Below, piece after piece: positions 24,323 through 32,549 of a DNA stretch of 64,000 nt. Origin of the DNA: Zeimonas sp964538505. Lineage in GTDB: Bacteria > Pseudomonadota > Gammaproteobacteria > Burkholderiales > Burkholderiaceae_E. The notes under the pieces were generated by a model that worked only from the letters and a program-made list of their open reading frames with translations, did not search any database and was not told the DNA's origin. Position 1 is the stretch's first letter. Each line of letters starts with the position of its first letter. Made by a program: the position numbers and the translations under genes. Where the stretch lies: positions 62,001 to 126,000 of the forward strand of contig CAZIDY010000001.1 in NCBI GenBank assembly GCA_964538505.1, in the 5' to 3' direction.

Positions 24323-24835
24323 TCACTGCACGATGAAATGCGAGAAATGCACGGCCGCGACCGGGTTCGGCCCTTCGGCCGTCGCATCGTCCGCCGGCGG
24401 CTGCCAGCCGAGTGCGGCGCCGGTTCTCGCGGCGATCTCCGCCGCGAGCTGCTTCTTGCCTTCGAGCGTCAGCAGCTCGGCGCTTTTCTTCGACGACAGC
24501 AGCAACAGCACCGAGTTGCGGATCGACGGCATGCGCGCACGAATCGACTTGTCGGTGCGCTCGTCGACCACTTCGAGCGTGATGCCGAGCTGCGCGAATC
24601 GCTCGCCGCCTTCATCGGCCATGTTCACGGTGAACTGCTCGAGCGAGACGAAGATCGGGTCGACCTTCTTCGACGCTGCCTGCGGAGCGTCGCCGGCGAC
24701 TGCCTGCGCGGTGCCCGAGAAGAACTGCAGGGCCGCGCCCGCTGCTCCGCCGAGCACCACGACGGCGCCGACGATCAGCGCCCACTTCTTTCCGCGGTTC
24801 TTCTTTTTGGCGGGCTGCGCGGATGCTTCCGACAT
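24323..24835 (-). CDS. fliL: Flagellar basal body-associated protein FliL
   Basis: A 170-residue protein. A Lys-rich cytoplasmic N-terminus (AKKKNRGKKW) precedes one membrane helix (about 19-40) and the periplasmic FliL domain with FVSLEQFTVNM, LGITLEVVDERTDKSIRARMPSIRNSVLLLLSSK and LTLEGKKQLAAEI. It supports stator function at the motor. It is the first gene of fliLMNOPQR, and an FlhDC-like box lies 90 bases upstream. Confidence 0.95.
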   Translation of the reverse strand: MSEASAQPAKKKNRGKKWALIVGAVVVLGGAAGAALQFFSGTAQAVAGDAPQAASKKVDPIFVSLEQFTVNMADEGGERFAQLGITLEVVDERTDKSIRARMPSIRNSVLLLLSSKKSAELLTLEGKKQLAAEIAARTGAALGWQPPADDATAEGPNPVAAVHFSHFIVQ

Positions 24836-24925
24836 CGTGACTCCTGGCCGATGATTCGAACGGACCGGCGAAGGTCCGTGGGTAACGCAGACGATTCTCG
24901 GCCGCCCGGCGACATTCCAAAACGC

Positions 24926-24953
24926 GATAAGCGAAGCTGCGGCGGCGCTATTC
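24926..24953 (-). promoter_or_regulatory. Putative FlhDC box upstream of fliL
   Basis: An inverted arrangement GATAAGCG-N12-CGCTATTC lies between fliK and fliL, 91 bases before the fliL start. Its right half differs from the enteric FlhD4C2 half-site (CGCTATTT) at one base; the left half is weaker. Spacer length fits the 10-12 bases known for FlhDC boxes. fliL is a classical FlhDC target. Confidence 0.45.
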
Positions 24954-25010
24954 GCGTGCGGTGTTGCGCGGCGATGCAGGACGTGCCGCCGCGTTCACGG
25001 CGCGGCGTGC

Positions 25011-26291
25011 TCAGGCGTAGATGTCGAGCAGCGTGCGGCGGATCGGCGTATGCCGCGCGTCGGATGCGAAGGGCCGCTCGGCGCCGGCCGCCGCAGGACC
25101 GTCGCTCGTCGTTGCGTGCGACGGCGTCGCTTCCGGGTCGGCGTGCCCGCGGCCCGCGTGCCCGTCGGAGACGCTCGTCTCGCCCAGCGTCAGTCCGCGC
25201 TCGGCGAGCATCTCCTTCAGGATCGGCAGCGACTGCTCGATCGCCTGTCGGGTCTCGGGCTGTACCGCGGAAAACGCGATGCGCGTCGATTCGCCGCTCA
25301 TCGACAACTCGACACGCACCGGCCCCAGCTCGCGTGGCTGCAGGCGGATCTCGGCGCGCTCGATACCGGCGCTGCCGAGCAGTGCGACCTCGGCAGCAAA
25401 GCGTCCCGGGAAGAGCGCGTCGCCGATCGACGTCGACACGTCGCTCCGGTGCAGCAGCGTCGAATGCGCCGCGGATGTCGAAGGGCTCGCGGGTACGGTT
25501 GCCTGCGCCGGGTGCGCCGCCGGTACGCCGCGCGCCTGCGCGAGTTGTGCGGCGAAATCGGTGGTCGAGCGTGCGATGGGCGCATCGGCACCCGGCCGCG
25601 AAGGCGAATCGTTCGAAGTGGCGTTCGAGCTGTCGGCGCCGGCGGACTGGGTCTCTGCTGCAAGGGAGGCGGCCGATGCGCCATCGAGCTCGGCGGGCGC
25701 CGACGTTCCGTGCGCGGTGCCTGCCTTCATCCCCGCGGTGGCCTGGGCTGCGATCGACGGCGACTCTGCAGAGCCGTGTGCGGCATCGGGCGCGCCGGTC
25801 GGGTCTGCCGGAAGAGTGTCCTTCGCGATCGTCGACGCGCTGATGGCGGCGTTCATCGAGCCGGCGATTCCGGCTGCGGTTTCGTTCGGCGTGTCGACGA
25901 CGCCCGGGTTCGCGGACGCGGCCTGCGCGACTTGCGCGGGCTCCGCGGCCTGCGCGGACGAGGGCGGCGCTTCGGCTCGATCCGACGCAGTTGCTTCGCT
26001 GCTGCCGGATTGCATCTCGTTCGTTGCGCCGGACCCGTCGTCGGGCCGGCGACCGCCGTCGGCCTCGCGCATTTCTTCCTTCGGTCTCGACTGCGTCCGG
26101 CGCATCGCCTGCGTCATCGAGTCCTCGAAAGGTCGCGCTGCGGAGCCGGAGGATGCGTTGCGCGTTCGCGCCTCGTCTGCACGTGCATTCGGTGCGCTGC
26201 GGGCCGTGTCGGTCATGCCGCGACCGGGCGCGGCGTCGAGCGAAGCACGCAGGCCGGCGTTGCGCGCGGGCATCGTCGCTTCGCTCTTCAT
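25011..26291 (-). CDS. fliK: Flagellar hook-length control protein FliK
   Basis: A 426-residue protein starting MKSEATMPARNAGL, with GGAGA upstream and an ATGA overlap with fliJ. The long N-terminal and middle part (about 1-290) is low-complexity, rich in Ala, Ser, Thr and Pro, as expected for the secreted ruler. The C-terminal Flg_hook domain (about 300-385) has IRLQPRELGPVRVELSMSGE and TRQAIEQSLPILKEMLAERGL. It measures hook length and switches export specificity. The frame remains open upstream because of high GC, but that sequence belongs to fliJ. Confidence 0.92.
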   Translation of the reverse strand: MKSEATMPARNAGLRASLDAAPGRGMTDTARSAPNARADEARTRNASSGSAARPFEDSMTQAMRRTQSRPKEEMREADGGRRPDDGSGATNEMQSGSSEATASDRAEAPPSSAQAAEPAQVAQAASANPGVVDTPNETAAGIAGSMNAAISASTIAKDTLPADPTGAPDAAHGSAESPSIAAQATAGMKAGTAHGTSAPAELDGASAASLAAETQSAGADSSNATSNDSPSRPGADAPIARSTTDFAAQLAQARGVPAAHPAQATVPASPSTSAAHSTLLHRSDVSTSIGDALFPGRFAAEVALLGSAGIERAEIRLQPRELGPVRVELSMSGESTRIAFSAVQPETRQAIEQSLPILKEMLAERGLTLGETSVSDGHAGRGHADPEATPSHATTSDGPAAAGAERPFASDARHTPIRRTLLDIYA

Positions 26292-26734
26292 CGATCGTCT
26301 CCATTGCGCTGCCGGCGGAACGCCTGCGCGGCATGTTCGTCGGTGTCGCGTTGCTCGGCGCGCTCGCGTCGTCGACTGCTTGCTGCGTCTCGACGTGCCT
26401 GCAGCGTCTGGAAGGCGAGCAGCCTTCGCTGGCGGCCGACGAGCTCGTCGCGTCGATGATCGACCGCGTCCTGCAGCGCGTTTCGAACGTGCGTCTGCTC
26501 GTCGATCGCACCGTCGAGCTTCTGGGTGAAGCGAGAGCGCAGGCGCAGCACGGTCGGATCGACGCTTGCTCGCGCGACGGCGTTGCGCAGCTGCTCGCTG
26601 CGGTATTGCGTCAGCGTGTCGAGCGTGCGCTGCGCACCGTCGGCTTCGCGATGCGCACCCGCTACACGGAGCGCGGCGTCGTCGCGTCCGCGGCGTGCGT
26701 GCTCGATGAGTTGCTGCAGTGCCTTTCTCTTCAT
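26288..26734 (-). CDS. fliJ: Flagellar export chaperone FliJ
   Basis: A 148-residue, highly charged helical protein (KRKALQQLIEHARRGRDDAAL ... QTHVRNALQDAVDHRRDELV ... QTLQARRDAASSRRRERAEQRD). It is compatible with the FliJ antiparallel coiled coil that sits in the FliI ring. Sequence conservation in the family is low. Assignment rests on size, composition and its exact position between fliI and fliK, with four-base overlaps on both sides. Confidence 0.88.
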   Translation of the reverse strand: MKRKALQQLIEHARRGRDDAALRVAGAHREADGAQRTLDTLTQYRSEQLRNAVARASVDPTVLRLRSRFTQKLDGAIDEQTHVRNALQDAVDHRRDELVGRQRRLLAFQTLQARRDAASSRRRERAEQRDTDEHAAQAFRRQRNGDDR

Positions 26735-28176
26735 CCGTTGGCGCTCGCTGCGTGCGTCTCGTTGCGTGTGGTGCCGGGCTCGACAAGCGCGGCGAGTGCC
26801 TGCTGCGCCGAATCGAGGTCGCAGCGCTCGGAGAGATCCTGCTGCAGGAAGCGCAGCATCGCCGGGTGCAACGAGATGGCGCGGTCGGTCTCCGGGTCGC
26901 TGCCCGGCACGTAGGCGCCGACCGAGATCAGGTCGCGACTGCGCTGGTACTGCGACCACAGGGCCTTGAAGCGTCGCGCGCGCTGCTGCGCATCGGGCGT
27001 ACTGACGTTGTTCATCACGCGCGAGATCGACTGCTCGATGTCGATCGCCGGATAGTGACCGGCGTCGGCGAGTGTGCGGCTGAGCACGAAGTGTCCGTCC
27101 AGGTGCGAGCGCGCCGAATCGGCGATCGGATCCTGCTGGTCGTCGCCTTCGGCGAGCACCGTGTAGAACGCAGTGATCGATCCGACGCCGTTCAGGCCGT
27201 TGCCGGTGCGCTCGATCAGCAGCGGCAGCCGCGCAAAGACCGAAGGCGGATAACCCTTGGTGGCCGGCGGCTCGCCGACCGCGAGCGCCACTTCGCGCGC
27301 CGCCATCGCGTAGCGCGTCAGCGAATCCATCAGCAGCAGCACGTGCAGCCCGCGGTCGCGGAAGTGTTCGGCGATCGCGGTCGCGTAGACCGCGCCCTGC
27401 ATCCGCGTAAGCGGAGGCGAGTCGCCTGGCGCCGCGACGACCACCGAGCGGCGCCGGCCATCGTCGCCGAGGATGTCGTCGATGAACTCCTTCACCTCGC
27501 GGCCGCGTTCGCCGATCAGCCCAACGACGATCACGTCGGCCGACGTGTAGCGCGCCATCATGCCGAGCAGCACGCTCTTGCCGAGTCCCGCGCCGGCGAA
27601 GAGACCCAGGCGCTGGCCGCGCCCGACGGTGAGCATCGCATTGATCGAGCGCACGCCGGTGTCGAGCGGCTGGCGCACCGGCTCGCGTTCCATCGCGTTG
27701 ATCGGGCGTGCGTTGACCGGCTGCATCTCGACGTCGTGCAGCGGCCCGTGCCGGTCGAGCGGCAGGCCGCTCGCATCGACGACGCGCCCGAGCAGGCCGT
27801 CGCCGATCGGCAGTTGGCGCATGCGGTCGGTGGCGCGCCGCCGCGGATGCGAAGGCATGCCCAGCCGCGCACGCCGCACCGGGAACTCGGCCGGCGTCAC
27901 GCGCGCGCCCGGCGACAGGCCGAGCGTCTCGCCGGTCGGCATCAGGAACAGGCGGTCTTCGGCGAAGCCGACGACCTCGGCTTCGACCGACAGCCGGTCG
28001 AGGCCGTCGCCCTGCGAAACGATGCACAGGCTTCCCACCGGCAGGCGCAGCCCCGAAGCCTCGAGCACGAGGCCGGCCGCGCGAACGAGGCGGCCGTGCG
28101 CTGCAACCGGTATCGCTGCGGCGAGCAGTGCGCGCTGGTTCGCGAGCAGGGCCGACCACCCGGGGGCGAGTGTCAC
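26731..28176 (-). CDS. fliI: Flagellum-specific ATPase FliI
   Basis: Ring-forming ATPase of the flagellar export apparatus. From GTG 28176 it has 481 residues; an in-frame ATG at 28224 would overlap fliH by 52 bases and adds an Arg-rich tail, so GTG (overlapping the fliH stop by four) is preferred. The Walker A is GLFAGAGLGKSVLLG, followed by IGERGREVKEFI and the Walker B LLLMDSLTRYAMAARE. ERTGNGLNGVGSITAFYTVL and the C-terminal SVGAYVPGSDPETDRAI are also conserved. Confidence 0.95.
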   Translation of the reverse strand: MTLAPGWSALLANQRALLAAAIPVAAHGRLVRAAGLVLEASGLRLPVGSLCIVSQGDGLDRLSVEAEVVGFAEDRLFLMPTGETLGLSPGARVTPAEFPVRRARLGMPSHPRRRATDRMRQLPIGDGLLGRVVDASGLPLDRHGPLHDVEMQPVNARPINAMEREPVRQPLDTGVRSINAMLTVGRGQRLGLFAGAGLGKSVLLGMMARYTSADVIVVGLIGERGREVKEFIDDILGDDGRRRSVVVAAPGDSPPLTRMQGAVYATAIAEHFRDRGLHVLLLMDSLTRYAMAAREVALAVGEPPATKGYPPSVFARLPLLIERTGNGLNGVGSITAFYTVLAEGDDQQDPIADSARSHLDGHFVLSRTLADAGHYPAIDIEQSISRVMNNVSTPDAQQRARRFKALWSQYQRSRDLISVGAYVPGSDPETDRAISLHPAMLRFLQQDLSERCDLDSAQQALAALVEPGTTRNETHAASANG

Positions 28177-28910
28177 CGCCGATCGTCTCCGTCGTGTCCG
28201 AGTGCCGCGAGCGTCCTGCGCCATCGTGTCTCGAGTGTCGCGTCGACCTCGGCGCGCGGCGTCTCGATCCGGCAGCCGCCGGCGCTGATCGACGCATCGG
28301 TCACGATTTCGCAGTTCGACTGCGCCAGGCGCGGGCCGAGTTCGTCGCGCACGAGTGCTTCGTCGATCGGGTTCAGGTGCAGGTGCAGCCGCACCGATTC
28401 GTCGAAGACGCAGGCAAGCGCTTCCTGGACGACCGGCACGATCGTCTCGGGCCGTACCGCGAGCGTCGCGCGCAGCGCGTGGCGCGCCACCTCGAGCGAC
28501 AGCCCGACGACTTCGTCGGCTGCGCTGCGCTCGATCGTCTCGAGTCGTCGGCGGAAGTCCTCGGTCAACGACGCGATGCGGTCGGCGAGCTGTGCACCGT
28601 TTCGTCGCTCGTGCTCGGTGTGCTCGGCACGCGCGTGCGCGGCGCCTGCTTCGAAGCCGCGACGAAAGCCCTCGGTGAGCCCGGCCTTGTGGCCGGCGGC
28701 GTAGTCGGGTGCAGCGGCGGCCGGCTCCTCGGCTGCCGGCGCGGGTTCGTCGTGGGTCGGAGACAGCGAGTGCATCGAGTACGGCGTGTACCGATCGAGC
28801 CGTTCGGAGGTGATGATCCGGCTCGTTCCGCGTGCCGGCGCAGAAGCAGCCGCAAATGCTGCGGGTCCGCGTGCCGCGAGATGGTCGAGCAGCGCGTCAA
28901 ACGAAGGCAT
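28173..28910 (-). CDS. fliH: Flagellar assembly protein FliH
   Basis: A 245-residue regulator of FliI. After a variable N-terminus it shows consecutive GxxxG steps (AGHKAGLTEGFRRGFEAGAA), the hallmark FliH helix, then a coiled coil and the C-terminal FliI/FliN-binding domain (VARHALRATLAVRPETIVPVVQEAL, HLNPIDEALV, AGGCRIETPRAEVDATLE). It overlaps fliG by 14 bases and fliI by four. Confidence 0.94.
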   Translation of the reverse strand: MPSFDALLDHLAARGPAAFAAASAPARGTSRIITSERLDRYTPYSMHSLSPTHDEPAPAAEEPAAAAPDYAAGHKAGLTEGFRRGFEAGAAHARAEHTEHERRNGAQLADRIASLTEDFRRRLETIERSAADEVVGLSLEVARHALRATLAVRPETIVPVVQEALACVFDESVRLHLHLNPIDEALVRDELGPRLAQSNCEIVTDASISAGGCRIETPRAEVDATLETRWRRTLAALGHDGDDRR

Positions 28911-29892
28911 CGTCGCCTCCGCCGGAGATCGCGATCTGTCCTTCGTCGGCCAGGCGTCGGACGGTCTTCAGGATCTCCTTCTGCTCGGCTTCGACCTCGG
29001 ACAGGCGCACCGGGCCCTTCGATTCGAGATCCTCGCGCAGCGTCTCGGCGGCGCGCTGGCTCATGTTGCGGAACACTCGTTCGCGCAGGTCGGCGTCGGC
29101 GCCCTTGAGCGCGACGATCAGCGATTCGTTCGCGATCTCGCGCAGCAGCAGCTGGATCGCGCGGTCCTCGAGCCGGTTCAGGTCCTCGAAGGTGAACATC
29201 TGGTCGGCGATGTTCTGCGCGAGATCCGGGTCGTCCTCGCGGATCGCATCGAGCACGGCGGTCTCGTTCGAGCTGCCGAAGAAGTTCAGGATCTCGGCCG
29301 CCGCCTTCGTGCCGCCGAGCTTCTTGCGCTTGAGCTTCTCGCCACCGGCGAGCACCTTGTTCAGCACGTCGTTGAGCTCGCGCAGCGCGTTCGGCTGGAT
29401 GCCGTCGAGTGTGGCGATGCGCAGCATCACGTCGTTGCGCAGCCGCTCGTTGAGGTGCATCAGCACGCCCGACGCCTGGTCGCGCTCGAGATGAACGAGG
29501 ATCGACGCGATGATCTGTGGATGCTCGTTGCGGATCAGTTCCGCCACCGACTGCGGATCCATCCACTTCAGGCTCTCGATGCCGGAGACGTCGCCGCCCT
29601 GCAGGATGCGTTCGATCAGCAGCCCCGCCTTGTCTTCGCCGAGCGCGCGGCGCAGCACCGAGCGGATGTACTCGTCGGTGTCCTCGACGAGCGTGCTCAG
29701 GTCGCCGGCATCGGTGTGGAAGCGGTCGAGCACCGACTGCAGCCGATCACGGCTCGTCGTGCGCGTGCGCGACATCGTCTCTCCGAGCTTCTGCACCTCC
29801 TTGGGTGCCAGGTGCCGGAATACCTCGGCGGCCGCATCTTCGCCGAGGGCAAGCAGCAGGATTGCGCTGTCGACGAGTCCCTGTTCGTTCAT
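28897..29892 (-). CDS. fliG: Flagellar motor switch protein FliG
   Basis: A 331-residue rotor protein. It has the N-terminal FliF-binding domain (VDSAILLLALGEDAAAEVFRHLAPKEVQKL), the middle domain with EHPQIIASILVHLERDQASGVL, and the C-terminal torque domain with MFTFEDLNRLEDRAIQLLLREI and charged residues facing MotA. It ends SEVEAEQKEILKTVRRLADEGQI, as in other FliG. Twenty-five bases separate it from fliF. Confidence 0.97.
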   Translation of the reverse strand: MNEQGLVDSAILLLALGEDAAAEVFRHLAPKEVQKLGETMSRTRTTSRDRLQSVLDRFHTDAGDLSTLVEDTDEYIRSVLRRALGEDKAGLLIERILQGGDVSGIESLKWMDPQSVAELIRNEHPQIIASILVHLERDQASGVLMHLNERLRNDVMLRIATLDGIQPNALRELNDVLNKVLAGGEKLKRKKLGGTKAAAEILNFFGSSNETAVLDAIREDDPDLAQNIADQMFTFEDLNRLEDRAIQLLLREIANESLIVALKGADADLRERVFRNMSQRAAETLREDLESKGPVRLSEVEAEQKEILKTVRRLADEGQIAISGGGDDAFV

Positions 29893-29917
29893 CGCGATGG
29901 CTTCCTGCGCAGGGGCG

Positions 29918-31573
29918 TCATTCGGCGGTGACCCAGGTGCGTACGACGTTCGCGACGGTCGCCGGATTCTCGCGCGCGGACTTGAGGATCTCTTCGTGTC
30001 GCACGCCGGTGTTCGGCAGCGCCTTCGGCGCGGGCGCAGGCTCGGGCAGTTGCAGCGGATCGTCGACCTGCTCGGCGATGCCTGCGGGGCGCGGCGGGCG
30101 CTGCGCTGCCTTCAGCGCGGGGCGGATCAGCGCGAAGATCACGATCAGCGCGAGGGCGACGAGCCCCAGCTGCTTGCCGAGGTCGCGGGCGAGCGCGAGG
30201 TTCTCCGGCTGGCGCCACAGTGGCAGCTCGACTTCCTTCGGCGCGTCGACCTCCGTGAAGGGTGCGTTCACCACGTTGATCGAGTCGCCGCGTTCGGGAT
30301 TGAAGCCGATCGCCTCGCGAACCAGCGACTGCACGTTGTGCAGCTCGTCGGCGGTGAGGGGAGTCAGCACGAGCTTGCCGTTCTCGTCGATCGAGCGTCG
30401 ATGGTCGACGACGACCGCTGCGCTGAGCCGCTTGATCGTTCCGGTCGCATCGCGCGTGACGCGCACGGTCTTGTCGACCTCGTAGTTCGTCACCGACTCG
30501 CGGCGGGCATTCGCGGTTGCCGTCGCGCTCGCTTCGCCCGCGGTGGCATTCGCCGCGCGCGTGTCCTGTGCCGGTCCGTTCACCGGCGCGGTCGTCGCCT
30601 GCGGCGGCTGGTTCGACAGCGCGCCGGGCACGCCCTGCGCAAGCGTTGATCCACCACCGGTAGGCGCCTCGATCTTCTGCTGGCTGCGCACGGCGGCCGG
30701 CTCGTTGCCCTGGTTCGGCCGATACTGCTCGGCGGTCGATTCGCTGCGCGTGAAGTCGACATCGGCGGCGACCTGCGCGCGCACGTTGCCGACGCCGACG
30801 ATCGGCTCGACGATGTCGAGCACGCGCTGGTTCAGCGTGGCCTCGATGCTGCGCACGTAGTTGAGCTGCGTCGCATCGAGCCCGTTCGCGGCTGCGTCGC
30901 TGTCGGACGACAGCAGCGAACCCGTCTGGTCGATGACGCTCACCTGCTTCGGCGACAGGTTCGGCACCGACGCGGCGATCAGGTGAACGATCCCGGCGAC
31001 CTGCGCGCGATCGATCTGTCGTCCCGGATACAGCGACAGCAGCACCGACGCCGACGGCTTCTGCTGCTCGCGCAGGAAGCCGTTCTGCGTCGGCAGCGCA
31101 AGATGCACGCGGGCAGACTGCACGGCGGCGATCGACTGGATCGAGCGCGACAGCTCGCCTTCAAGTCCGCGCTGGAAATTGAGCCGCTCCTGGAACTGCG
31201 TGACGCCGAACTTCTGGTTCTCCAGCAGCTCGAAGCCCACGGTGCCGCCGCGCGGCAGGCCCTGCGATGCGAGCTTCAGTCGTGCGTCGTGGACGCGATC
31301 CTCGGGAACGAGGATCGCGGCGCCGCCGGGCGCGAAGCGGTACGGCACGTTCAGTTGCGTGAGCGCGGCGATGATCGCGCCGCCGTCCTTGTCGGAGGTG
31401 TTGGCGAAGAGCACGCGGTATTCGGGCGTGCGCGACCAGAGCACGGCGACGACGAGGATCGCGATCAGCGCGGCGACGCCTCCGGCGGCCATCCACTTGC
31501 GTCTGGCCGGAACGGCGGCGAACGCGGCGAACGGCGCCGCGGGGGTCGGAAGAGTTTGAACGGCAGCATCCAT
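29918..31573 (-). CDS. fliF: Flagellar MS-ring protein FliF
   Basis: A 551-residue MS-ring subunit. TM1 spans about 26-45. The periplasmic ring-building motifs follow (YRVLFANTSDKDGGAIIAAL, VPYRFAPGGAAILVPEDRV, RLNFQRGLEGELSRSIQSI, VQSARVHLALPTQNGFLREQQKPSASV). TM2 lies near 450-470, and a C-terminal FliG-binding tail ends EILKSARENPATVANVVRTWV. The ATG at 31573 is preferred; a TTG at 31615 is the only longer option. It is first in fliFGHIJK and divergent from fliE, across an FlhDC-type box. Confidence 0.96.
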   Translation of the reverse strand: MDAAVQTLPTPAAPFAAFAAVPARRKWMAAGGVAALIAILVVAVLWSRTPEYRVLFANTSDKDGGAIIAALTQLNVPYRFAPGGAAILVPEDRVHDARLKLASQGLPRGGTVGFELLENQKFGVTQFQERLNFQRGLEGELSRSIQSIAAVQSARVHLALPTQNGFLREQQKPSASVLLSLYPGRQIDRAQVAGIVHLIAASVPNLSPKQVSVIDQTGSLLSSDSDAAANGLDATQLNYVRSIEATLNQRVLDIVEPIVGVGNVRAQVAADVDFTRSESTAEQYRPNQGNEPAAVRSQQKIEAPTGGGSTLAQGVPGALSNQPPQATTAPVNGPAQDTRAANATAGEASATATANARRESVTNYEVDKTVRVTRDATGTIKRLSAAVVVDHRRSIDENGKLVLTPLTADELHNVQSLVREAIGFNPERGDSINVVNAPFTEVDAPKEVELPLWRQPENLALARDLGKQLGLVALALIVIFALIRPALKAAQRPPRPAGIAEQVDDPLQLPEPAPAPKALPNTGVRHEEILKSARENPATVANVVRTWVTAE

Positions 31574-31613
31574 GCGGCGCAGTATCGGACGGCGGTGGGT
31601 TTGCTCAAGCGGC

Positions 31614-31640
31614 AAATAGCGGGTGTCGATGCCGCTATTT
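31614..31640. promoter_or_regulatory. FlhDC box between fliF and fliE
   Basis: A perfect inverted repeat AAATAGCG-N11-CGCTATTT in the 132-bp fliF/fliE divergent region, extended by one more base pair on the inside. It matches the enteric FlhD4C2 half-site core (AAATARCG) and spacing (10-12) exactly. It should activate both fliFGHIJK and fliE. No operon between them has another candidate this good. Confidence 0.75.
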
Positions 31641-31705
31641 CGACCTCCGGCCGACGCTGAAGCGGCTCAAGATCCGGGGGTCGCTGCCGAATCGAGGAGC
31701 CGACG

Positions 31706-32032
31706 ATGGACGTACGTTTTCCCGCTTTCCAGCAGTTGCCGACGACCGGTGCGTCGGGGGTGGCCGGTGCGCGCCCGCAGCCGGGTGGGGCGGCCGAGGC
31801 CGATTCGACGGGCTCGTTCTCCGGGGTGCTGAAGGGCGCGCTTCAGGGGGTGAGCGGGCTGCAGGAGGAGAGTGTCGCGATGCAGCGCGGGTTCCTGATG
31901 GGGGCCGAAGGCGTGAGCCTGGAGCAGACGATGATGGCGATGCAGAAGTCGCAGGTCGCGTTCCAGGCAGCGCTCACGGTAAGGAACCGGCTGGTGGCGG
32001 CGTATACGGACATCATGAACATGCCGGTGTAG
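31706..32032 (+). CDS. fliE: Flagellar MS-ring/rod junction protein FliE
   Basis: A 108-residue protein of typical FliE length. The N-terminal part is variable. The conserved C-terminal helices read SFSGVLKGALQGVSGLQEES and AEGVSLEQTMMAMQKSQVAFQAALTVRNRLVAAY. FliE joins the MS ring and rod and is the first substrate of the export gate. Its ATG has a GAGGAG-type site. It is transcribed away from fliF. Confidence 0.95.
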   Translation: MDVRFPAFQQLPTTGASGVAGARPQPGGAAEADSTGSFSGVLKGALQGVSGLQEESVAMQRGFLMGAEGVSLEQTMMAMQKSQVAFQAALTVRNRLVAAYTDIMNMPV

Positions 32033-32141
32033 GAGTGCTTCCGAGGGGCAGGCTTGGCCATACAGAAGCGCCGAGTGCAGCCTGCGCTTCGATCACCGTC
32101 TGGGTAGGATAGGAAGAATTCCCTCCCCCACGGTACCCGGA

Positions 32142-32432
32142 ATGAAGCCGTCCAAGGCGTTGAACAGAAATCGCGAAGCCGTGCGCGAGCTCGTGATTCG
32201 GCACCGCGCCGCGAATCCGCGCGTCTTTGGCTCCGTGCTACGCGGTACGGACAACGAGAGCAGTGATATCGATCTGCTGGTGGACGCATTACCCGAAACG
32301 ACCTTGTTCGACCTTGGAGGGCTGCAAGTCGAGCTCGAGAACCTGCTTGGCGTGAGGGTCGATCTCCTCACGCCAGGAGACTTGCCGCTTCCGTTGCGAA
32401 AGCGCGTGCTCGACGAGGCAGAAGCGCTGTGA
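32142..32432 (+). CDS. mntA: MntA-type nucleotidyltransferase antitoxin
   Basis: A 96-residue minimal nucleotidyltransferase. The active-site signature VFGSVLRGTDNESSDIDLLVD (about 29-49) holds the GS and DxD residues. These proteins AMPylate and neutralise the HEPN toxin HepT encoded next to them. The stop overlaps the GTG of the hepT relic. Because hepT is truncated to 29 codons, this antitoxin has no local target. It sits between fliE and the minus-strand ycgR gene, an insertion point at a flagellar operon joint. Confidence 0.88.
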   Translation: MKPSKALNRNREAVRELVIRHRAANPRVFGSVLRGTDNESSDIDLLVDALPETTLFDLGGLQVELENLLGVRVDLLTPGDLPLPLRKRVLDEAEAL

Positions 32433-32518
32433 GCGAGGAGCGCGCGCGGCAGAGGCTGGAGCACATGCGCCGCGCAGTACGGGATGCGCTGGATTTCGTC
32501 GTACGCGATCGAATTTGA
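32429..32518 (+). pseudogene. hepT: Truncated HepT (HEPN toxin) relic
   Basis: Directly overlapping mntA, GTG 32429 begins MSEERARQRLEHMRRAVRDAL, the typical N-terminus of HepT, but a stop occurs after 29 codons (32516-32518). HepT is normally 110-140 residues, with an R-x4-6-H RNase motif in the C-terminal half, which is missing. The following sequence is intergenic and then the 3' end of ycgR, so the toxin is lost, probably by deletion. Confidence 0.75.
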
Positions 32519-32549
32519 GAGGGGCGACGACCAGTGGGGGCACGGCCGA

